Assembly (NCBI GenBank): GCA_963745595.1
Contig: CAVUYB010000007.1
Location: forward strand, 310,001 to 374,000
Length of the DNA stretch: 64,000 nt
Source of the DNA: DASZUK01 sp963745595
GTDB taxonomy: Bacteria; Actinomycetota; Acidimicrobiia; Acidimicrobiales; RAAP-2
Direction of reading: 5' to 3'
Shown in pieces: positions 33,820 through 41,704 of the stretch. Under the pieces are notes generated by a model. It saw nothing but the letters and a program-made list of their open reading frames with translations, did not search any database and was not told the DNA's origin. Position 1 is the first letter of the stretch; every line of letters begins with the position of its first letter. Position numbers and translations under genes: made by a program.

Positions 33820-34734
33820 TCAGGCGACCGCTTCATGGCCCACGCACGACGGCGGGTCGGCCCGCAACGAGGTCCGCCCGACCTCCCAGTGCGAGAGGAG
33901 GTGCTGGCTGAAGTCGCCCTCCACCGCGCTCAGGGCGCGAGCGCCGAAGACGACGTCCGAGGCCAGGCCAGGCTCGCCGCGCAGGAGGCCACCCACCATC
34001 CGATCGGCGGCCAGATGCTGATGCCCGGCGTCCGCCTCGACGTGCACCTGGTAGAAGCGTCGGGCCGCCGACGGCAGACCGAGACGTCGGAGGACGGCGT
34101 CGTAACGCGCCATCGGGCCGATCGACGTCATCTCGAACAGGGCCAGGTGGCCGAGCAGCGCGCCACGTAACCGTCGGTGGAGACCGAGCATCGAGATGAG
34201 GTTGGTCGTGGCCAGCGTCACCCCGGGGATCGCCGCCAGATAGGCGTTCGGGTGACGATCGAGCCCGAGACCCTCCATGGTGTCGCCGAACAGCGCGGCG
34301 TGCATGCCGGCCGGATCGCCGTTGCCGTACTCGTCGGCCTGAATGGCGACCAGCGCCGCCTTCGCCTCTCCGGAGACCCGGGGGATCCCCCAGCTGTGGG
34401 GGTCGGCCTCTTTCAGCTGGTACGCCGACCGGTGGATCGCGAGCTCCCGGACATGCTCGAGTTCCCCGGACGCCGTCATCCATCCGGAGAGGGAAGGCGC
34501 CCCCGGGGCCCTGGCCAGCTCCCACAGTTGGTCTACCGCGACCTCCGGATGGGAGTGCACCGGTCCAACCTGCTCGCGCAGGTCGTCCTCGAACCACTGT
34601 TCGAGGACGGCCCGAACCCCGAGGAGCGACGGCTCCCACTCCCACCCGTCATCGACATCGACGAAGCCCCCGTAGTGCAGTTCGTAACAGCAGTAGAGGG
34701 CCAGCTGCCGGTCGTCGTCCGTCGCGTCCGCCAT
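33820..34734 (-). CDS. Iron-containing redox enzyme, heme-oxygenase-like fold
   Basis: 304 residues, all helical. Candidate diiron ligands are GELEHVRELAIHRSAYQLKE (Glu and His, followed by ADPHSWGIP), VAIQADEYGNGDPAGMHAAL (Asp/Glu) and FYQVHVEADAGHQHLAADRM (His, Glu, His). This order fits the HDO (heme-oxygenase-like diiron oxidase/oxygenase) superfamily, whose members carry out unusual oxidations in specialised metabolism. The substrate is unknown. The gene stands alone, facing an AT-rich region at 34986-35045. Confidence 0.75.
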   Translation of the reverse strand: MADATDDDRQLALYCCYELHYGGFVDVDDGWEWEPSLLGVRAVLEQWFEDDLREQVGPVHSHPEVAVDQLWELARAPGAPSLSGWMTASGELEHVRELAIHRSAYQLKEADPHSWGIPRVSGEAKAALVAIQADEYGNGDPAGMHAALFGDTMEGLGLDRHPNAYLAAIPGVTLATTNLISMLGLHRRLRGALLGHLALFEMTSIGPMARYDAVLRRLGLPSAARRFYQVHVEADAGHQHLAADRMVGGLLRGEPGLASDVVFGARALSAVEGDFSQHLLSHWEVGRTSLRADPPSCVGHEAVA

Positions 34735-35313
34735 GTCGGCCTCCGGGATTCCACGCGAGGTCGTGCGGCTCCTCGCGAAGCTCGGCGAACAGGCGCGTGG
34801 TCAGAGAGCCACGCGCCGGCGGGAGATGGAGTCCAGCCGCAGTCGTTGGGGCAGCGACGGGCACGGAAGTAGCCACCGCGGCCGGAGAGGAACGAACGGG
34901 AGGCACACGGGGGCCTTACCCCTTCCGGCGGTCCGCTACCGCCAGAGGCGGGGCCTGGATGAGCCCACCGGGGACACATGATCGCCATATCCTCTTAATC
35001 CTCTAATTCAGACTTGATTAGTCGTGTATTCTCCATTAGCCTCTCTGACGTGCAGTCGTGTCCCCGTTGACCCCGCTCCTCGGACGACGCCCGTGGACCG
35101 TCAACCCGCCAACCGCACCTTCGAGAAGCGAGCCCGTCATGCACCTCTCCACTCCCGTTCAACGGCTGGCCGCCCTTCCGGTCGCCGATCGTTCGTCGAC
35201 CGTTCCGCATCCGATCGGCCGGATGGCCGGCCCACCCCACCAACGATCACGGTGGAGACGGCGAACCAGCCGGTCGGCTCTCTTTCGTCGCCCTCCGGGC
35301 CATCGTCGCCGGC
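34735..35313. other. Intergenic region with an AT-rich block
   Basis: 579 bp without a convincing complete gene. Bases 34986-35045 are strikingly AT-rich for this genome and contain ACTTGATTAGTCGTGTATTC, a probable promoter for the cysteine-dioxygenase-like gene. From 35139 an ATG opens MHLSTPVQRLAALPVADRSS, and from about 35260 the next frame reads AGRLSFVALRAIVAGLARVQ straight into that gene. If one base is removed between about 35220 and 35265, the two parts join into one ORF of 224 codons. Confidence 0.5.
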
Positions 35314-35811
35314 TTGGCTCGGGTGCAACGATCGGTTCCACTGGCCGACGAGGCTCCCGGCACCGCTCGCTCGGTGCGCCTGCTGGCCACGACGTTCTAC
35401 GACGTGTGGTTGATCACCTGGCCGGACGGGTCGGGTCTCGCCCCGCACGACCACGGCGGGGCGAAGAGCGTGTTGCAGGTGATCGACGGGGAGCTGATCG
35501 AGACGGTTACCGACCATACCGACGAGCACACGCCGACCAGTCGGGTGCTTCGCCGGGACGACGTGACCAAGACGACGCGGTCGTCGGTCCACGAGATCGC
35601 CAACCGGTCGGGTGACGACGCCACCACGATCCACGCCTATTCGCCCCCGCTCGCCGACGTCGCCTTCTTCAGCCTCCGCGATCCGGGCGCCGTCCAGTGG
35701 CTCCGGACCATCCCCGTGACCGAACGGGTCCCGGAGGCGAGCTCGAGAGACCTCCCCCTTCCCCGACCGGGTCGGCGATCGGCCGCCCTCCACCCGATCG
35801 AGACCCGGTAG
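35314..35811 (+). CDS. Cysteine dioxygenase-like cupin protein
   Basis: 165 residues from a TTG. The metal-binding cupin is visible: FYDVWLITWPDGSGLAPHDH with GGAKSVLQVIDGELIETV (HxH and Glu motif 1) and SSVHEIANRSGDDATTIHAY with the motif-2 His. Thiol dioxygenases of this group oxidise cysteine or 3-mercaptopropionate to the sulfinate. The open frame continues upstream without a start, and coding-like sequence extends to 35260, so the N-terminus is probably cut off by a frameshift (true start perhaps 35139). The sulfurtransferase-like gene at 36077 is a plausible partner. Confidence 0.75.
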   Translation: MARVQRSVPLADEAPGTARSVRLLATTFYDVWLITWPDGSGLAPHDHGGAKSVLQVIDGELIETVTDHTDEHTPTSRVLRRDDVTKTTRSSVHEIANRSGDDATTIHAYSPPLADVAFFSLRDPGAVQWLRTIPVTERVPEASSRDLPLPRPGRRSAALHPIETR

Positions 35812-35990
35812 CTCGAGGGGCAGTCGATAGACGCCCCATCGATGACGGCGACCGCCCGGGCGGATCCCCCTCGGCCCGGGCGGTCGCCGTCCCCAGGTCC
35901 GTCGAGGGCGCGGCGTCGATGGTCCATCGGGCAGCCCGACCGATCGGGGTAGATCCCACCGGTGCCCCGCCGCCCCCGAGGCCGACAGCG

Positions 35991-36026
35991 ATACTTGACT
36001 AACTCACTTGTATTTATCAAAATACT
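35991..36026 (+). promoter_or_regulatory. AT-rich promoter/operator before the rhodanese gene
   Basis: ATACTTGACTAACTCACTTG followed by TATTTATCAAAATACTGG stands out in GC-rich surroundings. TTGACT is a good -35 element, with TATTTA or CAAAAT as possible -10. The left part, ATACTTGACTA, matches one half of type-1 Rrf2/IscR sites (ATASYYGACTR). ACTTGAYTA and GTATT also occur in the AT-rich block at 35012-35030, so the two genes may share a regulator. Confidence 0.5.
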
Positions 36027-36076
36027 GGACCACGCCCCCGCTCGACCGCCGGCGCCGAAACCCCACTGGAGCAGTC

Positions 36077-37231
36077 GTGTCCGTTGCCGAAGGCCCTGCC
36101 GTCACCACTGCCTCGGTCTCCGTCGACGAGCTCGACCGGCTCCTCCGGGAAAAGAACGAGATCGCCGTGCTCGACGTCCGAGAGGCGTTCCCCTATGGCG
36201 TCGGCCACATCCGCCTGGCCGTCTCCCTCCCGTTGAGCCAGTTGGAGCTGCGAGTCGACGCGCTGGTCCCCCGGCGCACGGTCCGGATGGTCGTCTACGA
36301 CGGTGACGGACGCTGGTTGTCCGACCGGGCGGCCGCCCGGCTCGAACAACTCGGCTACGAGAACGTGGCCGTCCTCCACGGAGGGTTCGAGGCGTGGCGG
36401 CTGGCGGGCAAGGTCGTCGCCGACCGAACCGACGGCATCACCGACGCGCCAGGGGGGCCCTCGGGGACCGCGTTCCGCACGATCGACAACTGCGTCCTCC
36501 AGCAGTTCCGACGAGAGGCCAACGAACGCACGCTCTACGTGCTCGACGTTCGCACGGCGCCCGAGTTCGAGGCCGGGCACCTCGCCGGGTCCGTCTCGGC
36601 CGGCGGAGACCGGATCGTCCAGGCGCCGGACGCCTTCGTCGGGGTCCGAGGAGCACGGATCGTCTTGGTCGACGAACCGGACGCCGCCCGGGCGACGGTA
36701 ACCGCCGCCCGACTGGTCCAGATGGGGATCGACGACGTCTACGTCTACCCGGGAGTGGACGGCAACGCCCCACTCGTCGGCGGCGTCGCCCCTATCGCCG
36801 TTCTCGGCCTGCCCGAAGACGTCGAGAGCGTCGACCCTCGGACCCTGCACGACCTCCTCGCCCAGGGTTCCGCCGTCGTTCTGGACCTGGCGCCCAGCCC
36901 GACGTTCCGCCGAGCGCACATCCCCGGGGCCTGGTTCGCCATCCGTTCCCGCCTGCTGCACAACGTCGGCAGCCTCCATGGCTCCGGGCCCATCGTGCTG
37001 ACGTCGGCTGACGGGACGCTGGCTCGGTTTGCCGCCGGCGACCTCGTCGGAGCGACGAATCGGCCGGTGCTCGTCGTCGAAGGGGGCACGGCCGCCTGGG
37101 TCGAGAGCGGCTACCCCACCGAAGACGGCCTGATCAATCTCTCCGACCGGCCAGACGACGTCGACGCACCCGGGACGGCTACCGAGCCGCTGGTGGCCGC
37201 GACCCCCGAGGACGGCCGAGCCGACGGATGA
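36077..37231 (+). CDS. Triple rhodanese-domain protein without catalytic cysteines
   Basis: 384 residues from GTG 36077 (GGAG seven bases upstream). Three rhodanese homology domains: about 12-110 (NEIAVLDVREAFPYGVGHIR), about 130-235 (RTLYVLDVRTAPEFEAGHLA) and about 255-355 (SAVVLDLAPSPTFRRAHIPG). The positions where the active-site loop Cys belongs read VVYDGDGRW, VLVDEPDAAR and VLTSADGTLAR, so none of the three has the persulfide Cys. A binding or regulatory role is more likely than sulfurtransfer. The neighbouring cysteine-dioxygenase-like gene suggests a sulfur context. Confidence 0.8.
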   Translation: MSVAEGPAVTTASVSVDELDRLLREKNEIAVLDVREAFPYGVGHIRLAVSLPLSQLELRVDALVPRRTVRMVVYDGDGRWLSDRAAARLEQLGYENVAVLHGGFEAWRLAGKVVADRTDGITDAPGGPSGTAFRTIDNCVLQQFRREANERTLYVLDVRTAPEFEAGHLAGSVSAGGDRIVQAPDAFVGVRGARIVLVDEPDAARATVTAARLVQMGIDDVYVYPGVDGNAPLVGGVAPIAVLGLPEDVESVDPRTLHDLLAQGSAVVLDLAPSPTFRRAHIPGAWFAIRSRLLHNVGSLHGSGPIVLTSADGTLARFAAGDLVGATNRPVLVVEGGTAAWVESGYPTEDGLINLSDRPDDVDAPGTATEPLVAATPEDGRADG

Positions 37232-37558
37232 TCACCAACCGATAACTCGTCGGCGGTCAATACGACGGTCCTCGACGTCGGCGAGATCTACAACAACCTC
37301 GTCCTCAATTTGGCCACCACGGACCTCGGGCCCGACTGCTCGGACGGCTGTGAGACCTTCGCCCAGACAGGCACGATCAGCTACCCCGTCTTCACAGACG
37401 ATCTGTACCCGGAACTGATCGCTCCCGGCTCGACCAACGGCCCGGCGACCGCCACGCCGGCGATCACTCCGGCGGCGAGGCTCCCGGCAACGAGGCTTCC
37501 GCTGCCGGGCGCCTCGGATGGCGCCGAAGGAGTCCCGTCTCTGGTCCCCTCGCCCTGA
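37232..37558 (+). pseudogene. Gene remnant after the rhodanese gene
   Basis: Directly after the rhodanese stop the same frame stays open to 37558 and reads NSSAVNTTVLDVGEIYNNLV-LNLATTDLGPDCSDGCETFA-QTGTISYPVFTDDLYPELIA, then a Pro/Ala tail. The composition (Asn, Thr, Tyr, paired Cys) is that of a real exported protein, not of a shadow frame. There is no ATG or GTG; the first possible start, TTG 37310, lies inside the conserved-looking part. It is probably the 3' end of a lost gene. The remainder of the gap up to 37714 shows only a short AGCGG-TATT-CCGCT palindrome at about 37672. Confidence 0.4.
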
Positions 37559-37714
37559 TCGGTCCGTCGTAGGGACGCGCCAGGTCCGTCTCTTCACGCC
37601 TTCCTGTCGTTGTAGGCCCGCGGTAGGCACCGCTCGACGAGTGGGGTTAACCCCCGACGAAGACACCGACTAGCGGTATTCCGCTCGACGGGCCGGTCAC
37701 TTACGTTGCTAGTG

Positions 37715-38681
37715 ATGATCACGGCACACTCTTTGACCAAGCGCTACGGCGGCGCGACGGCCGTCGACCACCTGACCTTCGAGGTCCCGTCGGGAGTCGT
37801 CACCGGCTTCCTCGGACCGAACGGCTCGGGCAAGTCGACGACGATGCGCATGATCATGGGCCTCGACGTCCCCGACTCGGGATCGGCGCTCATCGGCGGC
37901 CAGCCGTACACCGAGCTGGCCTGGCCGCTCCGCCAGGTGGGCGCCCTGCTCGACGCGAAGGCGTTCCACCCCGGCCGCACCGCCCGCGGCCACCTGCGGT
38001 GGCTGGCCCTCTCCAACGACATCCCCCTCCGCCGGGTCGACGAGGTCCTCGACCAGGTCGGGCTGACCGCCGTCGCCGGCCGCCGGGCCGGGAAGTTCTC
38101 GCTCGGCATGGGCCAACGGCTCGGCATCGCGGCCGCCCTGCTCGGCGACCCCGGCGTGCTGCTGTTCGACGAGCCGGTCAACGGTCTCGACCCCGAGGGC
38201 ATCCGTTGGGTCCGCCACTTCCTGCGGGACCTGGCGGCCGAGGGTCGGACGGTGCTCGTGTCCAGCCACCTGATCAGCGAGATGTCGCTCACCGCCGACC
38301 GGCTCGTGGTGATCGGCCGCGGCCGGCTGATCGCCGAGACCAGCGTGGCCGACTTCGTCGCCCGGAGCGGCGGCGGCGGCGTCAAGCTCGTCACCCCCGA
38401 TCTGGCGGCGTTCACCACGGCGCTCGGCGGGGCCGGGGCCACGGTCGACAGTGACGACGAGCGCCGGGTCGTTGACGGTCAAGGGGCTGACGGCCCCGCA
38501 GATCGGCGACCTGGCCGCCCATCACGGCCTGCGGGTCCACGAGCTGACGCCGGTCACCGCGTCGTTGGAGGACGCGTTCATGGAGCTGACCCAGGACGAG
38601 GTGGAGTACCGGCCGTCGTCCACGGTCGGCGCGGCCGTCGTCGGCGACGGCGTGACCGTCCTCGGAGAAATGGAGCGATGA
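37715..38681 (+). pseudogene. ABC transporter ATP-binding protein, one frameshift
   Basis: Walker A GFLGPNGSGKSTTMRMIMGL, signature FSLGMGQRLGIAAALLGDPG, Walker B VLLFDEPVNGLDPEG and the H-loop LVSSHLISEMSLTADRL are complete in the first frame. At about 38455-38470 the frame shifts and the C-terminal GSLTVKGLTAPQIGDLAAHH-GLRVHELTPVTASLEDAFME continues to 38681. Total length 967 nt is one base too many. The nucleotide-binding core is intact, so the break affects only the last 75 residues and looks like an insertion error. It overlaps the permease start as ATGA. Similar to exporters of bacitracin or other membrane-active compounds. Confidence 0.8.
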
Positions 38682-39487
38682 CGATGACCGATACCCTCCA
38701 GGCCGTCCCGCCGGGGCACTACACGCCCCGGCAGGTGGCCAGATCCGAGCTGGCCAAGATCTTCACGCTGCGATCGACGGCCATCACGCTCGGTCTGGCG
38801 TTCGTGGGAACCCTGTTGGTGACCGGGCTGGTGACGAACAGCGCGCTGCACCACAGCCCGCCGTTCTACTTCGGCTTCGACCCGACGCAGGAGTCCCTCA
38901 CCGGCATGATCACCGCCGCCCTGATCGGCGGCGTGCTCGGGGCGTTGCTGATCAGCAGCGAGTACTCGAGCGGCACCATCCGCACCACGCTGGCCGCCAC
39001 GCCGAAGCGCCCCGTCCTGCTGGCCACCAAGGTGGCGGTCACCGCCGCCCTCACGGTGGTCTTCTTCGAGGTGCTCAGCTTCCTCTCGTTCTTCATGGGC
39101 CAGGCCATCCTCTCCGGTGGCGGGGCGCCGTCGGCCAGCCTGGCGTCACCCGGCGCGGCCCGGGCCGTCGTGACGACGGGCCTCTTCATCGCCCTCCTGG
39201 CCCTCATGGCCTTCGGCTTCGGGCTGATCTTCCGCAGCATCGCCGCGGCGATCGCCGCGTTCGCCGGCGTCGTGTTCGTGCTCCCGCTCGTCGTGCACAG
39301 CATCTCCGAGCCCGCCGTCCGCTACCTGCCGAGCAACATCCTCACCAACTCGATCATGGCCACCGTCAACCAAGGGCCCGGGGGCGACCAACCGCTGTCG
39401 GCGGCCGTAGGGTTGTTGCTGATGGTGCTCTACGCGGCGATTCCCCTGGCCATCGGAGCGGTCCTCTTCGCCAGGCGAGACGCTTGA
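38678..39487 (+). CDS. ABC transporter permease
   Basis: 269 residues with six predicted membrane segments. Typical ABC-2 features: YTPRQVARSELAKIFTLRST at the N-terminus, ALIGGVLGALLISSEYSSGT-IRTTLAATPKRPVLLATKVA after the second segment, and ILTNSIMATVNQGPGG in the last extracellular loop. It pairs with the ATPase at 37715 (ATGA overlap), and the histidine kinase start (TTG 39484) overlaps its stop. A transporter fused in one operon to a two-component system suggests export of a compound that the kinase senses. Confidence 0.88.
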   Translation: MTMTDTLQAVPPGHYTPRQVARSELAKIFTLRSTAITLGLAFVGTLLVTGLVTNSALHHSPPFYFGFDPTQESLTGMITAALIGGVLGALLISSEYSSGTIRTTLAATPKRPVLLATKVAVTAALTVVFFEVLSFLSFFMGQAILSGGGAPSASLASPGAARAVVTTGLFIALLALMAFGFGLIFRSIAAAIAAFAGVVFVLPLVVHSISEPAVRYLPSNILTNSIMATVNQGPGGDQPLSAAVGLLLMVLYAAIPLAIGAVLFARRDA

Positions 39488-40863
39488 GCGAGCCCGGCAC
39501 CGAGGACGGCTGGGTGCAGATCCGGATCTCCGACGAACGAGCCGACCAGGCCAGGCGACTGGCCCGGACCGTCCTGCGGGAACCGTTCCAGAAGCGCAGC
39601 TGGGCGGAACTGGGGTTCTTCCTCGCCAGCTCCGCCCTGGTGTTCTTGGCGGTGCTCGCCGTGGGCGTGCTCGGGATCGCCGGGCTCGTCCTCACGGTCG
39701 TCTTCGTCGGCGTCCTGCTCCTGGCCGGCGCCCTGCGGGCCGCCCGGGGCTTCGGCCGTTGGCAACGGACCCTCGCCCTGCGGCTGCTGGGCGAGGAGAT
39801 CCCCGAACCAGAACCGTTCAGTCCCCGTCCCGGGCTGTTCGGATGGTTGCGGACCACGCTGGGTGACCGCGCCGCCTGGCGGACGGTGGCCTACCTGGTG
39901 GCCAAGGTGCCGCTCACCCTCTTCGGCGTGTGGTTCGCCCTCAGCGTCTGGCTCGAGGCACTCTTCGGCATCCTGACGCCGGTGACCGGCGGTCACGGTC
40001 TGGGGAGGTTCGGGTTGCTCGGCCAGCTGTCCGGGGCCGGCCCCAACAGCCCGGACGTCGGCTTCGCCGCCCACGTCGGCGTCTTCGTGACCGGCGTGGT
40101 GTTCCTGTTCGTCGCCCCGTGGACGATGCGGCTGGTCGTCTACCTCGACCGGCGGATGATGCACCTCCTGCTCGGCCCCGATGCGGTGGCCTCCCGGGTG
40201 AGGAGCCTCGAGGTGTCGAGGTCGAAGACGCTCGACGCGGCCACCGAGACGCTCCAACGCATCGAGCGCAACCTGCACGACGGGACGCAGGCCCAGCTGG
40301 TCGCCGTGGCGATGCGGCTCGGCCAGGCCAAGGAGAAGCTCGAGCACTTGGACGACGACGCCCCGGGCGATACCACGGAGCTGGAGGTCATCCGGCGCCT
40401 GGTCGACGAGGCGCACCGCGACGCCAAGGCGGCGATCACCGACCTGCGGGACCTGGCCCGGGGCATCCACCCGCCGGCCCTCGACATCGGCCTCGAAAAT
40501 GCCCTCTCGACCCTGGCCGCCCGCAGCCCGGTGCCCACCGAGCTGACCGTGTCGGTCCAGTCCCGACCCAGCCCGGCGATCGAGGCCATCAGCTACTTCT
40601 GTGCCGCGGAGCTGCTCGCCAACGTCGCCCAGCACGCCCAGGCGTCACGGGCGTCCCTGAGCTGTGTCCAGCACGGGCCGTGGCTCCGGATCGTGGTGCG
40701 CGACGACGGGCAGGGCGGCGCCACGGTCAACCGGGTCGGCTCGTCGTCGAGTGGCCTGGCCGGCCTGGCCGATCGGGTCGGCGCGGTCGACGGACACCTG
40801 GCCGTCGCCAGCCCGGCGGGGGGCCCGACGGTCGTCACGGTCGACGTGCCGACCCACGCCTGA
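39484..40863 (+). CDS. Sensor histidine kinase, NarL-partner type
   Basis: 459 residues from TTG 39484. Two pairs of membrane segments (about 43-86 and 136-220) flank a cytoplasmic loop. The HisKA_3 motif is ERNLHDGTQAQLVAVAMRLG with His265, then LRDLARGIHPPALDIGLENA. The ATPase domain has ELLANVAQHAQASRAS (N-box) and VRDDGQGGA with SGLAGLADRVGAVDGHLAV (G-boxes). There is no large external domain, so it probably senses within the membrane or through the adjacent ABC transporter. Its gene overlaps the permease by 4 bp; the response regulator starts 1 bp after its stop. Confidence 0.92.
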   Translation: MSEPGTEDGWVQIRISDERADQARRLARTVLREPFQKRSWAELGFFLASSALVFLAVLAVGVLGIAGLVLTVVFVGVLLLAGALRAARGFGRWQRTLALRLLGEEIPEPEPFSPRPGLFGWLRTTLGDRAAWRTVAYLVAKVPLTLFGVWFALSVWLEALFGILTPVTGGHGLGRFGLLGQLSGAGPNSPDVGFAAHVGVFVTGVVFLFVAPWTMRLVVYLDRRMMHLLLGPDAVASRVRSLEVSRSKTLDAATETLQRIERNLHDGTQAQLVAVAMRLGQAKEKLEHLDDDAPGDTTELEVIRRLVDEAHRDAKAAITDLRDLARGIHPPALDIGLENALSTLAARSPVPTELTVSVQSRPSPAIEAISYFCAAELLANVAQHAQASRASLSCVQHGPWLRIVVRDDGQGGATVNRVGSSSSGLAGLADRVGAVDGHLAVASPAGGPTVVTVDVPTHA

Positions 40864-40864
40864 C

Positions 40865-41527
40865 ATGGCCGACACGGACGCCCTGCGCGTCGTGGTCGCC
40901 GAGGACTCCGCGATCCTGCGGGACGGGCTGGTCCAGCTGCTCGGCGACCGGGGGTTCGCGGTGATCGGCGCAGTCGGTGACGCGGTCAGCCTGGAGCAGG
41001 CCGTGGCGGCCGATCCGCCTGACGTCGCGGTGGTCGACATCCGCATGCCACCGACGTTCACCGACGAGGGCCTCCGGACGGCCATCGGGTTGCGCCGGGA
41101 CCACCCCGGTGTCGGGATCCTGGTGTTCTCCCAGTACGTCGAGACCCGCTACGCGGCCGAGCTGCTCGCCGGCGGGGCCGGCGGGATCGGCTACCTGCTG
41201 AAGGACCGGGTGGCCGACGTCGCGGACTTCGCCGAGGCGTTGGTCCGGGTGGCCTCGGGCGGCACCGCCCTCGACCCGGAGGTGGTGACCCAGCTCATGG
41301 GGGCCTCTCGCCGCACCGACGTGCTGGCCGGGTTGAGCGGCCGCGAGCGGCAGGTGCTGGCGCAGATGGCGGAGGGGCGGACCAACTCGGCCATCGCCGC
41401 CAGCCTCGTCATCTCGGAGGGGGCGGTCGAGAAGCACGTGGCCAACATCTTCTCCAAGCTCGACCTCCCGGCGACGCCCACCGACCACCGCCGGGTGCTC
41501 GCCGTGCTGCGCTACCTGGAGGGGTAG
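40865..41527 (+). CDS. Response regulator, NarL/FixJ family
   Basis: 220 residues. Receiver domain with the acidic pocket in VVVAEDSAILRDGLVQLL, phosphoacceptor Asp58 in VAVVDIRMPP, Ser/Thr switch in ILVFSQY, and Lys in GYLLKDRVADV. The C-terminal LuxR-type helix-turn-helix is LSGRERQVLAQMAEGRTNSA-IAASLVISEGAVEKHVANIF. It is the cognate regulator of the kinase at 39484 and probably controls the ABC genes of the same operon. Confidence 0.93.
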   Translation: MADTDALRVVVAEDSAILRDGLVQLLGDRGFAVIGAVGDAVSLEQAVAADPPDVAVVDIRMPPTFTDEGLRTAIGLRRDHPGVGILVFSQYVETRYAAELLAGGAGGIGYLLKDRVADVADFAEALVRVASGGTALDPEVVTQLMGASRRTDVLAGLSGRERQVLAQMAEGRTNSAIAASLVISEGAVEKHVANIFSKLDLPATPTDHRRVLAVLRYLEG

Positions 41528-41534
41528 CGACTGC

Positions 41535-41580
41535 CCGGTCCGTCATGAGGCCGGTCCGTCATGAGGCCGGTCCGTCATGA
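41535..41580. repeat. 16-bp tandem repeat, three copies
   Basis: GGTCCGTCATGAGGCC repeats with a 16-bp period three times, starting 8 bp after the response regulator stop. It contains no coding frame and does not form a strong hairpin. Confidence 0.85.
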
Positions 41581-41604
41581 GCGCATTTTGTTTCCAGAAA
41601 AGTA

Positions 41605-41633
41605 TTGCTAGTTTTTGGTTAATAGAGTAAAGT
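41605..41633 (+). promoter_or_regulatory. Promoter of the ice-binding-like gene
   Basis: TTGCTA and TAAAGT are separated by 17 bp in a stretch that is far more AT-rich than its surroundings (GTTTTTGGTTAATAGAG between them). This is a good sigma-A-type promoter about 70 bp before the ATG at 41705. Confidence 0.65.
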
Positions 41634-41704
41634 TGCGGGTGAACCCCGGACAACGACTACCGAACCGACGGCTGGTTGCTTCGAGGATCTGCGAGGAGCA
41701 GACC

